Source: Sandaracinaceae bacterium
Lineage (GTDB): Bacteria > Myxococcota_A > Polyangia > Polyangiales > Sandaracinaceae
Direction: 5' to 3'
Length of the DNA: 45,726 nt
Assembly (NCBI GenBank): GCA_040218145.1
Contig: JAVJQK010000069.1
Location: forward strand, 1 to 45,726
The notes under the pieces are model-generated. The model was not told the origin of the DNA and did no database searches. It worked only from the letters and a program-made list of their open reading frames with translations. Below, in pieces: positions 18,247 through 28,678 of the stretch. Position numbers and translations under genes: made by a program. Position 1 is the stretch's first letter. Every line of letters begins with the position of its first letter.

Positions 18247-20253
18247 TCAGAAGATCTCGAACCGACAGTCGCCGTCGCAGCCGTCGCCCGCGGTGGTGTT
18301 GCCGTCGTCGCACTGCTCGCCCAGATCGGTCTGCACGACGCCGTCGCCGCAGCGCCCGCCGAGCTCCATGCAGCCAGGCGCGCACGCGCTCGGGCCGCCG
18401 CCGAGGTTCAGCCCGTCGTCGCACACCTCGCCGAACTCGGCCTGCACGACCGCGTCGCCGCAGTAGGGCGTGAGCGTGCAATCGGACGCGCAGCCGTCGT
18501 AGGTGGCGCCGTTGGCGTCCCCGTCGTCGCACGCCTCGTCGGACGCGATCACTCCGTCACCGCAGGTCGAGCGGCACGTCGACGGCGCGCGCGTGAAGTT
18601 GGACAGGGTCAGCCGGTACTGCGAGCGCGTGGTGTGGCGCTCCGCCTGGAAGACCACCGCCTCGTAGATGCCGCCCACCCGCAGGCCGAGCGGCGCGAGG
18701 CAGCCGGCCGCGTTCATCGCGGGGTCGCCCGAGGCGCAGTCGCTGAGCGTGATCGCGCCGTCCTGGCGGCCGTGCACGCCCCCGATGTCCACCGCGAGCC
18801 GCTCGTTGATGAAGACCCAGACGTCGTCGTCGCCCGAGAAGGCGAGCGTCTCGGTGCCCTCGTACTCGAACCAGAAGCGCACCTCGCTGGTGAAGAAGAA
18901 GTTCTGCAGGCCCGCGCCGCTGCCGTCGTCGTCCAGCGCCTCGAGGCCCTCGGTCGGGAACCCGGCCGGGGCCGAGCCGTCGATGGGCGTCGACAGCGGA
19001 TAGAAGCTCGCGCTGTCGAAGCGGTAGGCGCCGCCGCCGATCTCGCCGAGCGTCATGCCCTGCACGACCGTGCGGTTGGTGTCGGCATCGGAGGTGTACC
19101 AGAGCAAGAAGCTCGCGTCGCTCGTGATCCGGGTCGCGCTCGCGCGCCGCGTCGGGACCCCGGCCGCCGACAAGGTGGTGTCCACCATGCCGCGCTCGGA
19201 GCCGTTGTAGCACTGGAAGTCGGGGTGGCCGAAGGGAGGCGTCGCGCCCGGGGCGCCGGCCTGCGGCCGCGTGACGAGGTCGCCGTTGCCGTCCTGGCAG
19301 GCGGGGATGAAGTCCCGCACCACGACGGGGAGAGTGACCGACGGCGGGTCCGGCAGCGGCACCTCCTCGCAGGTGTAGCCCGGCTCGATCTCGCACGTGG
19401 AGGAGCAGCCGTCGCCGTCGAGCACGTTCCCGTCGTCGCAGGTCTCCGGCGCGAAGACGACCTCGTCGCCGCACACCGCGAGGCAGGTGCCGTCGGTGCA
19501 GTCGGGCTCGCGCGTGCAGAAGGGCGTGCACCCGTCCCCGATGAGCAGGTTGGCGTCGTCGCAGTCCTCCGTGCCCTCGACGACTCCGTCGCCGCAGTCG
19601 GTGGGCCGACAGGCCGCGCCGGGCGTCGGGCACGCGAAGCCCTCCTCGAGCTGACAGCTCGCGTTGCAACCGTCGCCGTCTCGCGCCTCGCACGTGTCGC
19701 CATCACCGGCGCTCGCGCAGTCGGCGTCCTCGGTGCACGCGGTGTCCGCGCCTCCGTTGCACCGGCCGCCGTCGTCGCAGATCTCGAAGCCGGCCACGAG
19801 CCCGTCGCCGCAGCGCGCCGACACGCAGGCCGCGCCGACCACGGGGCACACCCAGCCCGGCTCCCGCCGGCAGTCCGCGTCGCAGCCGTCGCCGGCGACC
19901 GTGTTGCGGTCGTCGCAGGTCTCGTCGCCCTCGATGCGCGCGTTGCCGCAGGTCACGACGCGCACGCACGGGCGGCCGGGCGGGCCGCACGCGAAGTCGT
20001 CCTCCACGGCCGAGCAGTCGGCCGCGCAGCCGTCGCCCGCGGTGGTGTTGCCGTCGTCGCAGACTTCGCCCGCGCTCCGCGTTCCGTCGCCGCAGACGCC
20101 CGCGCCGCCGTCGTCGGTGGCGTCGCCACCGTCCCGTCGGCCGCCGTCGAGCGTCGAGGCGTCACCGGGGCCGCCGTCCCCCTCGAACGCGTCGTCGAAG
20201 TCGCACCCGACGGCGAGCACACACATCAGCAAGGCCAAGCCACGGTACTTCAT
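18247..20253 (-). CDS. DUF4215 Cys-rich repeat lipoprotein with central fibro-slime domain
   Basis: A 668-residue exported lipoprotein (signal to VLAVGC, Cys17) followed by an Asp/Gly-rich linker. Residues about 52-300 hold six or more Myxococcus-type Cys-rich repeats with the signature CGDGxxxxxExCDDGN...GDGCxxxC. Residues about 310-555 form a fibro-slime-type domain (VVVRDFIPAC, FGHPDFQC, FSGDDDVWVFIN, VDIGGVHG). Three more DUF4215 repeats close the protein. These domains are known from myxobacterial and other surface proteins that bind calcium or carbohydrate; function here is inferred as surface adhesion or matrix. It starts with ATG at 20253. The 21-base gap to the decapeptide-repeat gene allows co-transcription. 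Confidence 0.88.
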   Translation of the reverse strand: MKYRGLALLMCVLAVGCDFDDAFEGDGGPGDASTLDGGRRDGGDATDDGGAGVCGDGTRSAGEVCDDGNTTAGDGCAADCSAVEDDFACGPPGRPCVRVVTCGNARIEGDETCDDRNTVAGDGCDADCRREPGWVCPVVGAACVSARCGDGLVAGFEICDDGGRCNGGADTACTEDADCASAGDGDTCEARDGDGCNASCQLEEGFACPTPGAACRPTDCGDGVVEGTEDCDDANLLIGDGCTPFCTREPDCTDGTCLAVCGDEVVFAPETCDDGNVLDGDGCSSTCEIEPGYTCEEVPLPDPPSVTLPVVVRDFIPACQDGNGDLVTRPQAGAPGATPPFGHPDFQCYNGSERGMVDTTLSAAGVPTRRASATRITSDASFLLWYTSDADTNRTVVQGMTLGEIGGGAYRFDSASFYPLSTPIDGSAPAGFPTEGLEALDDDGSGAGLQNFFFTSEVRFWFEYEGTETLAFSGDDDVWVFINERLAVDIGGVHGRQDGAITLSDCASGDPAMNAAGCLAPLGLRVGGIYEAVVFQAERHTTRSQYRLTLSNFTRAPSTCRSTCGDGVIASDEACDDGDANGATYDGCASDCTLTPYCGDAVVQAEFGEVCDDGLNLGGGPSACAPGCMELGGRCGDGVVQTDLGEQCDDGNTTAGDGCDGDCRFEIF

Positions 20254-20304
20254 GGCGTCAATGTAGCTCGGTTCGCCGCCGCCAACCGTGTCGGCTGTGC
20301 GCCG

Positions 20305-22269
20305 TCAGAGCGTGAGCGTGTAGACGAACGACGCCCGCGGGTGACGTCGGTGACGCTCCACCACGACCTCCTGGGGCACGACGTCGCCGTCGACGTAGCG
20401 GGCGGCGATCTCCTCGGCCGCGGCGCGGTCCGCGGTGGCCTTGATGCCGAGCACCGCGGTCATCAGCGCGTTCACGGCGCCGGGGAAGGCCTCGTAGTCG
20501 ATGTCGAACGCGCCGGTGTCCTCACCGTTGGCGGCGGTCGCCTCCGGATCCCAGCGCAGCGCGCCGCGATCCATGAGGAAGCCGACCTGCACGGCGGCGA
20601 GCTGGCTGTAGGCCTTCCGCTGCCCGGTCGGCGTGTACATGCCGCGCGAGATGTGCCCGAGCGCCCAGACCATGCCGTCGAGGTAGATCTCGCGCGCCTG
20701 CGCGTCGGTCAGCACCCCCTCCTCGCGGAGCATCTCCACGAAGTAGAGCGCCCCGCTTTGCGCCTTCAGCTCCTCGAGCATCGACGACAGGCCCCCGCCG
20801 AACGCCTCCGCGTCGGTCTGCCCGTTCACGCGGTACTCGTGGCTCGGCCCGAGGTTGTGCGTCGCCTCGTGCAGGATGGTGTTGAGCAGCGCCGGCGTGG
20901 TGTCGTCGGTGTACGCGGCCATCGCCGCCTCGGTGAAGAGGCTCGCCGCCACCTCGCGGCGCCGCGCGAGGCTGTCCGGGTCGGTGTAGAGGTTGGTCAT
21001 CGCGACCGTGCGCCCGCGCCCCTCCTCGGCCACGGGGCCCCAGTTGGGCAGGCTCTGCCCGATGGTCGCCCCGAAGGGGTCCCGGTCGTCGCCCGCGTTG
21101 ACCACGATGTCGATGAAGTCGGGGAGGTGGAAGCTGACGTCGCGGGGCTCGTAGGCCTCGGAGAGCGACGCGAGCGAGCGCTCCATCTGCTGCTGGAGCG
21201 GCGTCAGGCGGTCCTGCCACTCGAGCGAGCCCTGGTTGATGCGCGCGAAGGTGAGGTGGAAGCCCGCCTTGTGGCTGCACGGATCCCAGTAGACCTCGTC
21301 CGGGCCGACGCGCACGTACCAGCGGCTGTTGCGCACGTTCATCGCCGCCCACGCCTCGTTCGCAGGATCCCAGTCGTCGTCCAGGAACGACTGCGCGGCC
21401 GCGAGCAGGTAGCGCCGGAGCGGCTCCTCCTCCGGGTCGGTCATCGCCGTCGCCGCCGCGCGCAGCTCCGTCGCGATGGGCTGGACGTAGTCGGCGTACG
21501 CCTCGTGGTAGGGCACCGCGACGAGCTCGCCCTCGCGCTCGCGGACCACGGTGAACGGGGTCAGCAGCGCCGACGCGTTCTCGCGCCCCTCGAGCGCCTG
21601 GCAGAAGTCGTCCTGCGCCTGCAGCGAGGTCGGGTAGACGTCGACGGGCTGATCCGGCGCGCCCTCGATCGCGCTGCAGGCCTCCTCGGTCTCGGTCTCG
21701 GGCGCGCGACAGCGCGGGCCCCAGTTGCGGCGGAAGAGGCTGCGGCTCGCGGGGTCGTCCGCGATCCGATCCGCGAGCGCCTCCATGCCGACCTGCTTGG
21801 CGTAGAGCGCGTCGATCATCGCGGCGACGCGCACCATGTGGCCGGCGAACGCGCGGTGCGTGTCGGGCATCTCGCGCAGATCGTTCTCGATGAGGGTCGG
21901 CGCGATCGAGTCGAGCTCCGCGAACACGAAGCCCTGCCGCGCGTCGGCCGGCGCGTCGTCCGCCGCGGCCACGATGGCGGCGTAGGCCTGATCGAACGCC
22001 GGCGTGAACGCGCCGTCGCGGACCCACTCGCCCGCGCTCGGGTAGAAGGCGAGCGCGCGCACCTCGCCCGGGTCGACGGCGCCGTCCTCGTCCGCGTCCG
22101 CGGCCCAGAAGACGGGCAGGTCGAGCCGCACCGCGAGCTGGTTGAAGCGCAGCCGCGGCAGGCGGTCGTAGCGCGCCTCGGGCTGCGTCGTCTCGGGGGT
22201 GGGCGTGGTGCTCGAGGCGCCGCCGCAGGCGCCGAGGAGCAGGGCGATGAGGAGTGTCTGGGCTCGCAT
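20305..22269 (-). CDS. M49-like (dipeptidyl-peptidase III family) zinc metallopeptidase, lipoprotein
   Basis: A 654-residue lipoprotein (signal to LLLGAC, Cys15). The zinc motif is HEATH (467-471) in NTILHEATHNLGPSHE, and a downstream MLEELKAQ (Glu499/Glu500) matches the EExxAx glutamate motif of M49 enzymes. Classical DPP III has the six-residue HEXXGH; a five-residue HEXXH form is known in some bacterial members, and this protein has that form. An EF-hand-like loop DADEDGAVDPGE lies at 58-69. The family removes dipeptides from peptide N-termini; this one would act outside the cytoplasm. It could also be closer to the peptidase-like part of plant Nudix hydrolase 3. It starts with ATG at 22269 and is separated from its neighbours by 51 and 21 bases. 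Confidence 0.8.
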   Translation of the reverse strand: MRAQTLLIALLLGACGGASSTTPTPETTQPEARYDRLPRLRFNQLAVRLDLPVFWAADADEDGAVDPGEVRALAFYPSAGEWVRDGAFTPAFDQAYAAIVAAADDAPADARQGFVFAELDSIAPTLIENDLREMPDTHRAFAGHMVRVAAMIDALYAKQVGMEALADRIADDPASRSLFRRNWGPRCRAPETETEEACSAIEGAPDQPVDVYPTSLQAQDDFCQALEGRENASALLTPFTVVREREGELVAVPYHEAYADYVQPIATELRAAATAMTDPEEEPLRRYLLAAAQSFLDDDWDPANEAWAAMNVRNSRWYVRVGPDEVYWDPCSHKAGFHLTFARINQGSLEWQDRLTPLQQQMERSLASLSEAYEPRDVSFHLPDFIDIVVNAGDDRDPFGATIGQSLPNWGPVAEEGRGRTVAMTNLYTDPDSLARRREVAASLFTEAAMAAYTDDTTPALLNTILHEATHNLGPSHEYRVNGQTDAEAFGGGLSSMLEELKAQSGALYFVEMLREEGVLTDAQAREIYLDGMVWALGHISRGMYTPTGQRKAYSQLAAVQVGFLMDRGALRWDPEATAANGEDTGAFDIDYEAFPGAVNALMTAVLGIKATADRAAAEEIAARYVDGDVVPQEVVVERHRRHPRASFVYTLTL

Positions 22270-22290
22270 GGCGCGAGACCGTAGCAGCGT

Positions 22291-23366
22291 TCAGGCGGGC
22301 GTTGCAGCCTCGGCGAGGCGCGGCTCGATGTCGTACCCCATCAGCCCGAAGTAGGGCGCGAGGCGCTCCTCACACCGCCGCCGATCCGCGGGCTCCATCT
22401 CGCGCTGCCAGGCGTTCGTGCGGTCGAGGGAGTAGCTGTCGTCCGGGTAGTCGGCGCGCGACGCCCCGACGGAGAAGAGGATGGCCCGCATCGCCGCGGC
22501 CGGCGCGGCGGCGATGTCTTCGACCGCCAGCTCGAGGTATCGCCGCGTGGAGAGGTCGTAGCCGCTCTCGCGAAAGCGGGCCCAGCGCACGTAGTACGGC
22601 TCGAGCAGGTCGAGCGCCTGGTCGATCTCGGCGAAGCCCCACTGCTTGCGCAGCGAGTGAGCGACGCCGCGTGGGTCGCGCTTGACGTGCACGACGAGGG
22701 CGTCCGGGTAGAGCTCCCACAGGAAGGGCATCGACAAGAGGTTCAGGGGGGGCTTCTCGCACCAGAAGCTCTTGCCGGCTTCGCGGGCTGCGCTCGCGAA
22801 GAGGGTGTCGATCAGCTCGCGGCAGAGGGCGAGCAGCGGCTCGCGTTCGGGGAAGAAGCGACCGATGGTGCGTCGGTGACGCTTCTGCTGGGACGGCCAG
22901 TGCTGGGCGTGGGTGCCCGTCCAGCGGTCACACGGGACGTTCTCGTCGAAGTCGATCGCGACCAGCTGGCTCATCATCGCGTTGAGCGCGCGGTACCAGC
23001 GAGCCTCGCCGAAGTGCTGATCGAGGTACCAGTTGCGGAAGACGGTCTCGGTCCGACCGGTCAGCGTGTGTCGCATGAGCGCGTCGAAGCGCTTCACCGC
23101 CTGGTCCGCGTGATAGAACGAGTACCGGTCGGTCAGCGCGCTGACGGGTCCTCGAGCCCGTCCGGGTCGATGAGGAAACGCGCCTCGGTCGGCACGGCCC
23201 AGACCTCCGGGTGTTTGCCGAGCAGCCAGGCGAGCCGGGTCGTGCCCGACCGCCCGGTGCCCGCCACGAAGATCCGGCCCTTCATGCCGTGCTCGTCCGG
23301 AGTCCACACGTCGCGGGGATACGGCGGCGCGCCCGGCTTCTTGATACCGCGGCGCTCGCCACTCAC
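22291..23366 (-). pseudogene. Sulfotransferase split by a frameshift
   Basis: The PAPS-binding start of a sulfotransferase, [18 protein letters not shown], lies in one frame that ends at a stop at 23133 just after [10 protein letters not shown]. The rest of the protein ([10 protein letters not shown] onward, including FWCEKPPLN and VHVKRDPRGVAHSLRKQW) continues in the next frame to 22291. Adding one base near 23145-23150 joins them into one protein of about 357 residues. The family transfers sulfate from PAPS to a carbohydrate or other acceptor. The GTG at 23366 overlaps the stop of the upstream gene (GTGA); an ATG at 23285 is the alternative. Either the gene is recently inactivated or the sequence has a one-base deletion error. 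Confidence 0.8.
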
Positions 23367-23806
23367 TCGTGGTCGATGACGAACTCGTCCAGCTGCACCA
23401 CGTCCGAGGACTCCTCGTCGGCGGGGAGCGTCTCCTCGCCCTCCGCGGCGCCGGACTCCTCGGGCGCCGCCTCCTCGGGCGCCGCCTCCTCGGGGGCCGC
23501 GGCGGCTTCGGCCGGCTCCGACTCCGCCACGTCGGCGACGGGCTCCGCTTCCGTCTGGCCCCATCCCAGCACGTACCAGCCGAAGCCGAGGCCGAGGCCC
23601 GCCATCAGCGCCACCACGGCGATGCCCGCGACCCAGGCGCCCGCGCCGGCCTTCTTGGGCGGGAGCGGCGGCGGGGCCGTGCCGCGCGGCAGGTCCGCGA
23701 GGCCGCCCACGTCGGGCACCTCTTCGAGGTCGTCGATGACCGCGTCGAGCTGCATCGTGGCGCCGCCGCCCGGCGCGTTCTCCCGACGCTTTCCCCCTTC
23801 GCTCAT
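23363..23806 (-). CDS. Small single-pass membrane protein with Glu/Ala/Pro-rich tail
   Basis: A 147-residue protein with no family that I recognise. Residues 1-50 are hydrophilic, with a Pro-rich APPPLPPKK just before one membrane helix (about 56-80, [20 protein letters not shown]). The rest is an acidic low-complexity tail containing [14 protein letters not shown], likely on the periplasmic side. The stop overlaps the start of the sulfotransferase gene by four bases, so the two are coupled. Start ATG at 23806. The composition suggests a spacer or anchor rather than an enzyme. Confidence 0.65.
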   Translation of the reverse strand: MSEGGKRRENAPGGGATMQLDAVIDDLEEVPDVGGLADLPRGTAPPPLPPKKAGAGAWVAGIAVVALMAGLGLGFGWYVLGWGQTEAEPVADVAESEPAEAAAAPEEAAPEEAAPEESGAAEGEETLPADEESSDVVQLDEFVIDHE

Positions 23807-23919
23807 GGCCTCAGCATATCAGAAGCGAGAACGAGCGACGTTGACTCGCGCGCCGAGGGCCGCGGCGAACGGTCAGAACCGCTGTGGCGAGGCACTGGCG
23901 ACCGCCGTGCTATCCGTGG

Positions 23920-24831
23920 GTGGTGCCGCTCCCCGCCGCCGACGTGGAGATCGACGCCTCCCGGGCCGCGGCCCTCGTGGGCGACGCGTTCCCCGCGCTC
24001 GCGGGCGCCCCGGTCCGCCCCTTCGGCTCGGGCTACGACAACGCCGCGTTCCTCGTCGATGAGACCTGGGTCTTTCGCTTCCCGCGCCGACGGGCGGCGG
24101 TGTTCTTCCTCGAGCGTGAGCTCGCCGCGCTGCCCCGCTTGTCGCTGCCCGTCGCGATCCCGGCGCCCCGCCACGTCAGCCGCCCGCGGCTCGGCTTCCC
24201 GTTCCCCTTCGCGGGCTACCGCGTGCTCCCAGGCCGGCCCGCGAGCGTCGTCCCGGAGGCCGCGCAGCCCGCGCTCGCGGCTCAGCTCGGAGAGGCGCTG
24301 CGGGCGCTTCACGCGGCGCACCTCGACGTGGACGGGACGCCGGCGCCGGACCTCGACAAGACCGACCGGCCGCGCGCGCTCCGGCGGCTGCGGCTGAGGC
24401 TGCGGCGCATGGAGCGGGAAGGGCGCCTCGGCGGCTGGAGCGGGGCTGAGATCTTCGAGCTGGCGAGCGCGCTCGCCGCCGCCGAGGACGCCTCGGACGC
24501 GTGCTGGGTGCACGGCGACCTCTATCCCAAGCACCTGCTCCTCGACGATGCGGAGCGCCTCTCCGGGATCATCGACTGGGGAGATCTGCGCCGCGGCGAC
24601 CGCGCGATCGACCTCGCCATCGCCTACGGCCTGTTCGCGCCTCCCGCGCGCGCTCGCTTCTTCGAGGCGCTCGGCGGGGTGGACGAGGCCACCCACCGTC
24701 GCGCACGCTTCTTCGCGGTGTGGTACGGCGTCGTGCTCAGCGACTTCGGCGTATCGGAGGGGATGGATGACCTGGTCGAGATCGGCCAGGCCTACCTCGC
24801 GCGTCGGCTGGCAGAGGAGAGGTCTCGATGA
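23920..24831 (+). CDS. Aminoglycoside phosphotransferase (APH)-family kinase
   Basis: About 303 residues with an APH/choline-kinase fold. The N-lobe begins with FGSGYDNAAFLVD and FRFPRR. The catalytic Brenner loop is WVHGDLYPKHLL and the magnesium-binding motif is GIIDWGDLRRGD. Such proteins phosphorylate small hydroxylated molecules; clinical aminoglycoside resistance is only one role and nothing here points to it. GTG codons at 23920 and 23923 both fit; a GTG at 23884 would add 12 residues without similarity. The stop overlaps the next gene's ATG (ATGA), so the pair is co-translated. The substrate is unknown; the DUF3052 partner is the only contextual clue. Confidence 0.82.
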   Translation: MVPLPAADVEIDASRAAALVGDAFPALAGAPVRPFGSGYDNAAFLVDETWVFRFPRRRAAVFFLERELAALPRLSLPVAIPAPRHVSRPRLGFPFPFAGYRVLPGRPASVVPEAAQPALAAQLGEALRALHAAHLDVDGTPAPDLDKTDRPRALRRLRLRLRRMEREGRLGGWSGAEIFELASALAAAEDASDACWVHGDLYPKHLLLDDAERLSGIIDWGDLRRGDRAIDLAIAYGLFAPPARARFFEALGGVDEATHRRARFFAVWYGVVLSDFGVSEGMDDLVEIGQAYLARRLAEERSR

Positions 24832-25232
24832 GCGCACTGGCGAAGAAGCTGCGATGGAAGAGCGGTCAGAAGGCGCTCGTCGTCAAGAAGCCCAAGGACG
24901 TCGTCCTCGAGCCGCCCGAGGGCGCCAAGCTGTCCAACCGCGGCAAGGGCCCCTTCGACATGGTGCTCGGGTTCGCCCAGGACACGGCCGCCGTCGCGGA
25001 GATCTTCCCGCGCCTCCGTGACGCCTGCGCCGAGGACGGCGCGCTCTGGATCGCCTACCCCAAGAAGAGCTCCGGCATCGTCACCGACATCAGCCGCGAC
25101 GAGGGCTGGGGCGGGCTGACCAAGCAGGGCTGGGCGGCCGTCACCCAGATCGCGCTCGACGGGACGTGGTCGGCGCTCCGCTTCCGCCACGCGCCCGAGC
25201 TGATCCGCGAGCGCAAGAAGCGCGGCTGGTAG
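24828..25232 (+). CDS. DUF3052 family protein
   Basis: A 134-residue soluble protein matching DUF3052: the N-terminal LAKKLRWKSGQKALVV, the central LWIAYPKKSSGIVTDISRD, and the C-terminal GTWSALRFRHA are the conserved blocks. No enzymatic function is established for the family to my knowledge. It overlaps the APH-like kinase gene by four bases. It ends four bases before the convergent aspartate kinase gene, leaving no room for a separate terminator. Confidence 0.85.
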   Translation: MSALAKKLRWKSGQKALVVKKPKDVVLEPPEGAKLSNRGKGPFDMVLGFAQDTAAVAEIFPRLRDACAEDGALWIAYPKKSSGIVTDISRDEGWGGLTKQGWAAVTQIALDGTWSALRFRHAPELIRERKKRGW

Positions 25233-25236
25233 GCCG

Positions 25237-26565
<1,329 letters not shown>

Positions 26566-26960
26566 CGGCCTCCGCGTTCGACGGCCTCATAGCATCCCCG
26601 GGCGACCCGAGCGCGGCTTCGCTTTTCTTCACGGATGTCCTCCCGCGCGGCCACGCAGGGAGTGAACGTCGCGAGTCGACGCGCCCGAGAGCCCTCACGG
26701 CCCCCCAAGGGTCGTCTGTGTGCCGAGTGAGCGCCTCCATCCGACGTGCGATGTGTCCCGTTTGTGTCGGGCGGGGTCGCTGCGTACAGGTGCGCGCTTT
26801 TCTCGTTTGATTGGAGGGGTGGCACATCGTGGCAAACGTACGGAGAGCTCGGTTTGGTGCCCGTATCATAGGTTCTTCTGGGTCTGGCGTGTGGTTGGCC
26901 CAGGTCGTGCAGATGGTGGTTTCAGGTCATCGAGTTGGAAAGTCAGAAAGGTGAATCGGA
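26566..26960. promoter_or_regulatory. Divergent intergenic region with an AT-richer segment
   Basis: These 395 bases separate aspartate kinase (leftward) from the Kazal-domain gene (rightward). The half nearer the Kazal gene (about 26750-26960) is clearly richer in A and T than the rest of the window, with T-rich runs and a TATCAT word at 26864-26869, as expected for a promoter and long leader. A GGCA direct repeat lies at 26821 and 26831. No open frame here looks coding. I cannot place a transcription start. Confidence 0.45.
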
Positions 26961-28193
26961 ATGAATCAAACGCGTAACAGGATCTCATGGCTGGCGCTCG
27001 TCGCCCTGGCGACGGTCCCGCTTCTCGGCGGCGCGCGCGAGTGCAACCCGGAGCCCCCCGTCTGCGCGTGCACCGAGGAGTACGCCCCCGTGTGCGGCGC
27101 CGATGGTGTCACCTACGGAAACGCGTGCGAGGCCGACTGCGCCGGGGTGAGCGTGGCCCACATCGGCGAGTGCGCGCCCGAGCCGCGCCTCTGCTTCGGC
27201 GACGACGAGTGCGGGCCCGACGGCCGCTGCAACCATGACGAGTGTCACAGCGGCTGCCCCGCTGGCGAGGTCTGCCCCGCCGTCTGCTACGGCATCTGCG
27301 AGCCCGGCCCCGCGCCCACGGAGTGCTGGAACGACTCGGAGTGCGCGAGCGGTCAGTGCAACTTCGGGGACTGCCCCGAATGCCCGCCGGGCATGGCCTG
27401 CCCGGCGATCGCCTGCGCCGGCGTGTGCGAGCCCGAGCCGGAGCCGTGGTGCTTCAGCGACGCGGACTGCGCGGACGGCGAGATCTGCTTCTTCGACATG
27501 ACTCCCTACTGTCCCGAGGGCGAGCCCTGCGCGTTCTGGGCCCCCGCCGCGGGGACCTGCCTGCCCGTCCCGGGGCCGACCGGTTGCCGCGACGACTCGG
27601 AGTGCGGCCCGGACGAGGTCTGCGCCTACGACGCCGGAGAGCCCTGCCCGCCGGGCGCGGCGTGCACCACGACGGTGGAGCTGTGCAGCCCCGAGGGCAT
27701 CTGCCCGTCGACCGGTGAGCCCTGCGTGGACGGCAGCCTCTGCGGTCCGGCGCCCGAGCCCGACCACGAGCTCTGCGCGCCGGAGGGCATCTGCCCGTCG
27801 ACGGGTGAGCCCTGCGCGCCCGGGGCCATCTGCGGCGTCGGACCGGGGCCGGTGACGGGGGTCTGCGTGCCTCGCCACGAGCCCGACCCGTGCGACACGG
27901 ACGGCGACTGCGCGCCCGGCGAGCACTGCGACCTCTCGACCTGCGACGTCGACCCGGCGACGGGCCTCCCAGGGGGCGGCGTCTGCGTGCCGACCATGGG
28001 CTGCGCGCCGGTCCTCTGTGACCTCTACTGTGAGCACGGCTTCGACACCGACGCCGCCGGCTGCCTGGTCTGCAGCTGCGCGCCGCCGCCCCCGCCGCCC
28101 CGCTGCGAGCCGATCTTCTGCCCCATCGATTGCGAGCTCGCGCTCGACGATCGCGGGTGCGAGATCTGCGAGTGCGCGTCCGGGCCCCGCTGA
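26961..28193 (+). CDS. Secreted Cys-rich protein with Kazal inhibitor domain and antistasin-like tail
   Basis: A 410-residue exported protein; the N-terminal hydrophobic stretch ends near GGARECNPE, so Cys28 may be a lipid anchor or the first disulfide Cys. Residues about 34-72 form a classical Kazal domain ([18 protein letters not shown] then CAGV). The middle holds six or so Cys-rich modules with DxxCxxGxxC-type spacing, including a duplicated [14 protein letters not shown] segment. The end (about 348-407) has two antistasin-like modules (CDLYCEHGF...[18 protein letters not shown]...CEICEC). Both domain types bind serine proteases in other organisms. A role in controlling the cell's own or prey proteases is inference. 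ATG at 26961, preceded by AAAGGTGA. Confidence 0.82.
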   Translation: MNQTRNRISWLALVALATVPLLGGARECNPEPPVCACTEEYAPVCGADGVTYGNACEADCAGVSVAHIGECAPEPRLCFGDDECGPDGRCNHDECHSGCPAGEVCPAVCYGICEPGPAPTECWNDSECASGQCNFGDCPECPPGMACPAIACAGVCEPEPEPWCFSDADCADGEICFFDMTPYCPEGEPCAFWAPAAGTCLPVPGPTGCRDDSECGPDEVCAYDAGEPCPPGAACTTTVELCSPEGICPSTGEPCVDGSLCGPAPEPDHELCAPEGICPSTGEPCAPGAICGVGPGPVTGVCVPRHEPDPCDTDGDCAPGEHCDLSTCDVDPATGLPGGGVCVPTMGCAPVLCDLYCEHGFDTDAAGCLVCSCAPPPPPPRCEPIFCPIDCELALDDRGCEICECASGPR

Positions 28194-28224
28194 GTTTCCT
28201 CGTCTCATCTCCAACACACCCACT

Positions 28225-28264
28225 GGCGGGGCCCGTCGTTCGCGGCGGGCCCCGCCACCCTTTT
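28225..28264 (+). terminator. Intrinsic terminator after the Kazal-domain gene
   Basis: An 11-base-pair perfect stem (GGCGGGGCCCG at 28225-28235 with CGGGCCCCGCC at 28246-28256) has a 10-base loop and is followed by ACCCTTTT. It starts 31 bases after the stop codon. This is the best terminator in the window. Confidence 0.82.
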
Positions 28265-28312
28265 GCGCCCCCCGACTGGTCGCCCCGGCGCGACGGCCTT
28301 ACCCTCAGCCGC

Positions 28313-28618
28313 ATGGCGAAACGCGCGAAGACCCTCCTCGGCCTCCTCGGACAGTTCGTGAAGCTCCGCTGGTCGGAGACCAGCCCCCGCATGAAGCTCT
28401 TCGGGCTCGCGGTGCTGGTGCTGGGCTCGCTCACCGCGCTGCAGCTCGGCGCCTGCTTCCTCGGCGGCTGCCCCAGCTCGGCCTCGCCGTGCTCGAGCGC
28501 GGCGTCGCAGACGGAGCCCTGCCCGTACTCGAGCCGCGTCGACGAGTCGGCGCCCGTCGCGGCCGAGGACACGGCGTCGGAGGACGTGCCTCCTTGCCAT
28601 CGTCGCTCGGCCGACTGA
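28313..28618 (+). CDS. Small hypothetical membrane protein
   Basis: A 101-residue protein with a basic N-terminus (MAKRAKTLLG), one hydrophobic helix (about 28-48, MKLFGLAVLVLGSLTALQLG) and a Cys/Ser-rich tail (FLGGCPSSASPC). I do not recognise a family. I chose the ATG at 28313 because the frame upstream runs through the preceding terminator and adds only Arg-rich sequence. It ends 60 bases before the CPBP gene on the same strand. The topology and cysteines would suit a small periplasmic-facing protein. Confidence 0.55.
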   Translation: MAKRAKTLLGLLGQFVKLRWSETSPRMKLFGLAVLVLGSLTALQLGACFLGGCPSSASPCSSAASQTEPCPYSSRVDESAPVAAEDTASEDVPPCHRRSAD

Positions 28619-28678
28619 TCACGCTCGACCGGACGGCTCCTCGACGGGGCGACCGGGCGATGCCACACCTCTGATCAC

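Noticed and set aside
17371-22284. Forward frame of about 1640 codons antisense to the DUF4215 and M49-like genes.
   Set aside because: Low complexity, no motif, and the reverse strand carries signal peptides and conserved domains.
23133-23160. Programmed frameshifting in the sulfotransferase.
   Set aside because: I see no classic slippery heptamer or downstream structure, and the family is not known to use recoding.
26820-26836. TGGCAC...GGCA resembling a sigma-54 promoter.
   Set aside because: The GG-to-GC spacing is 9 rather than the strict 10 bases and the -12 box is poor.
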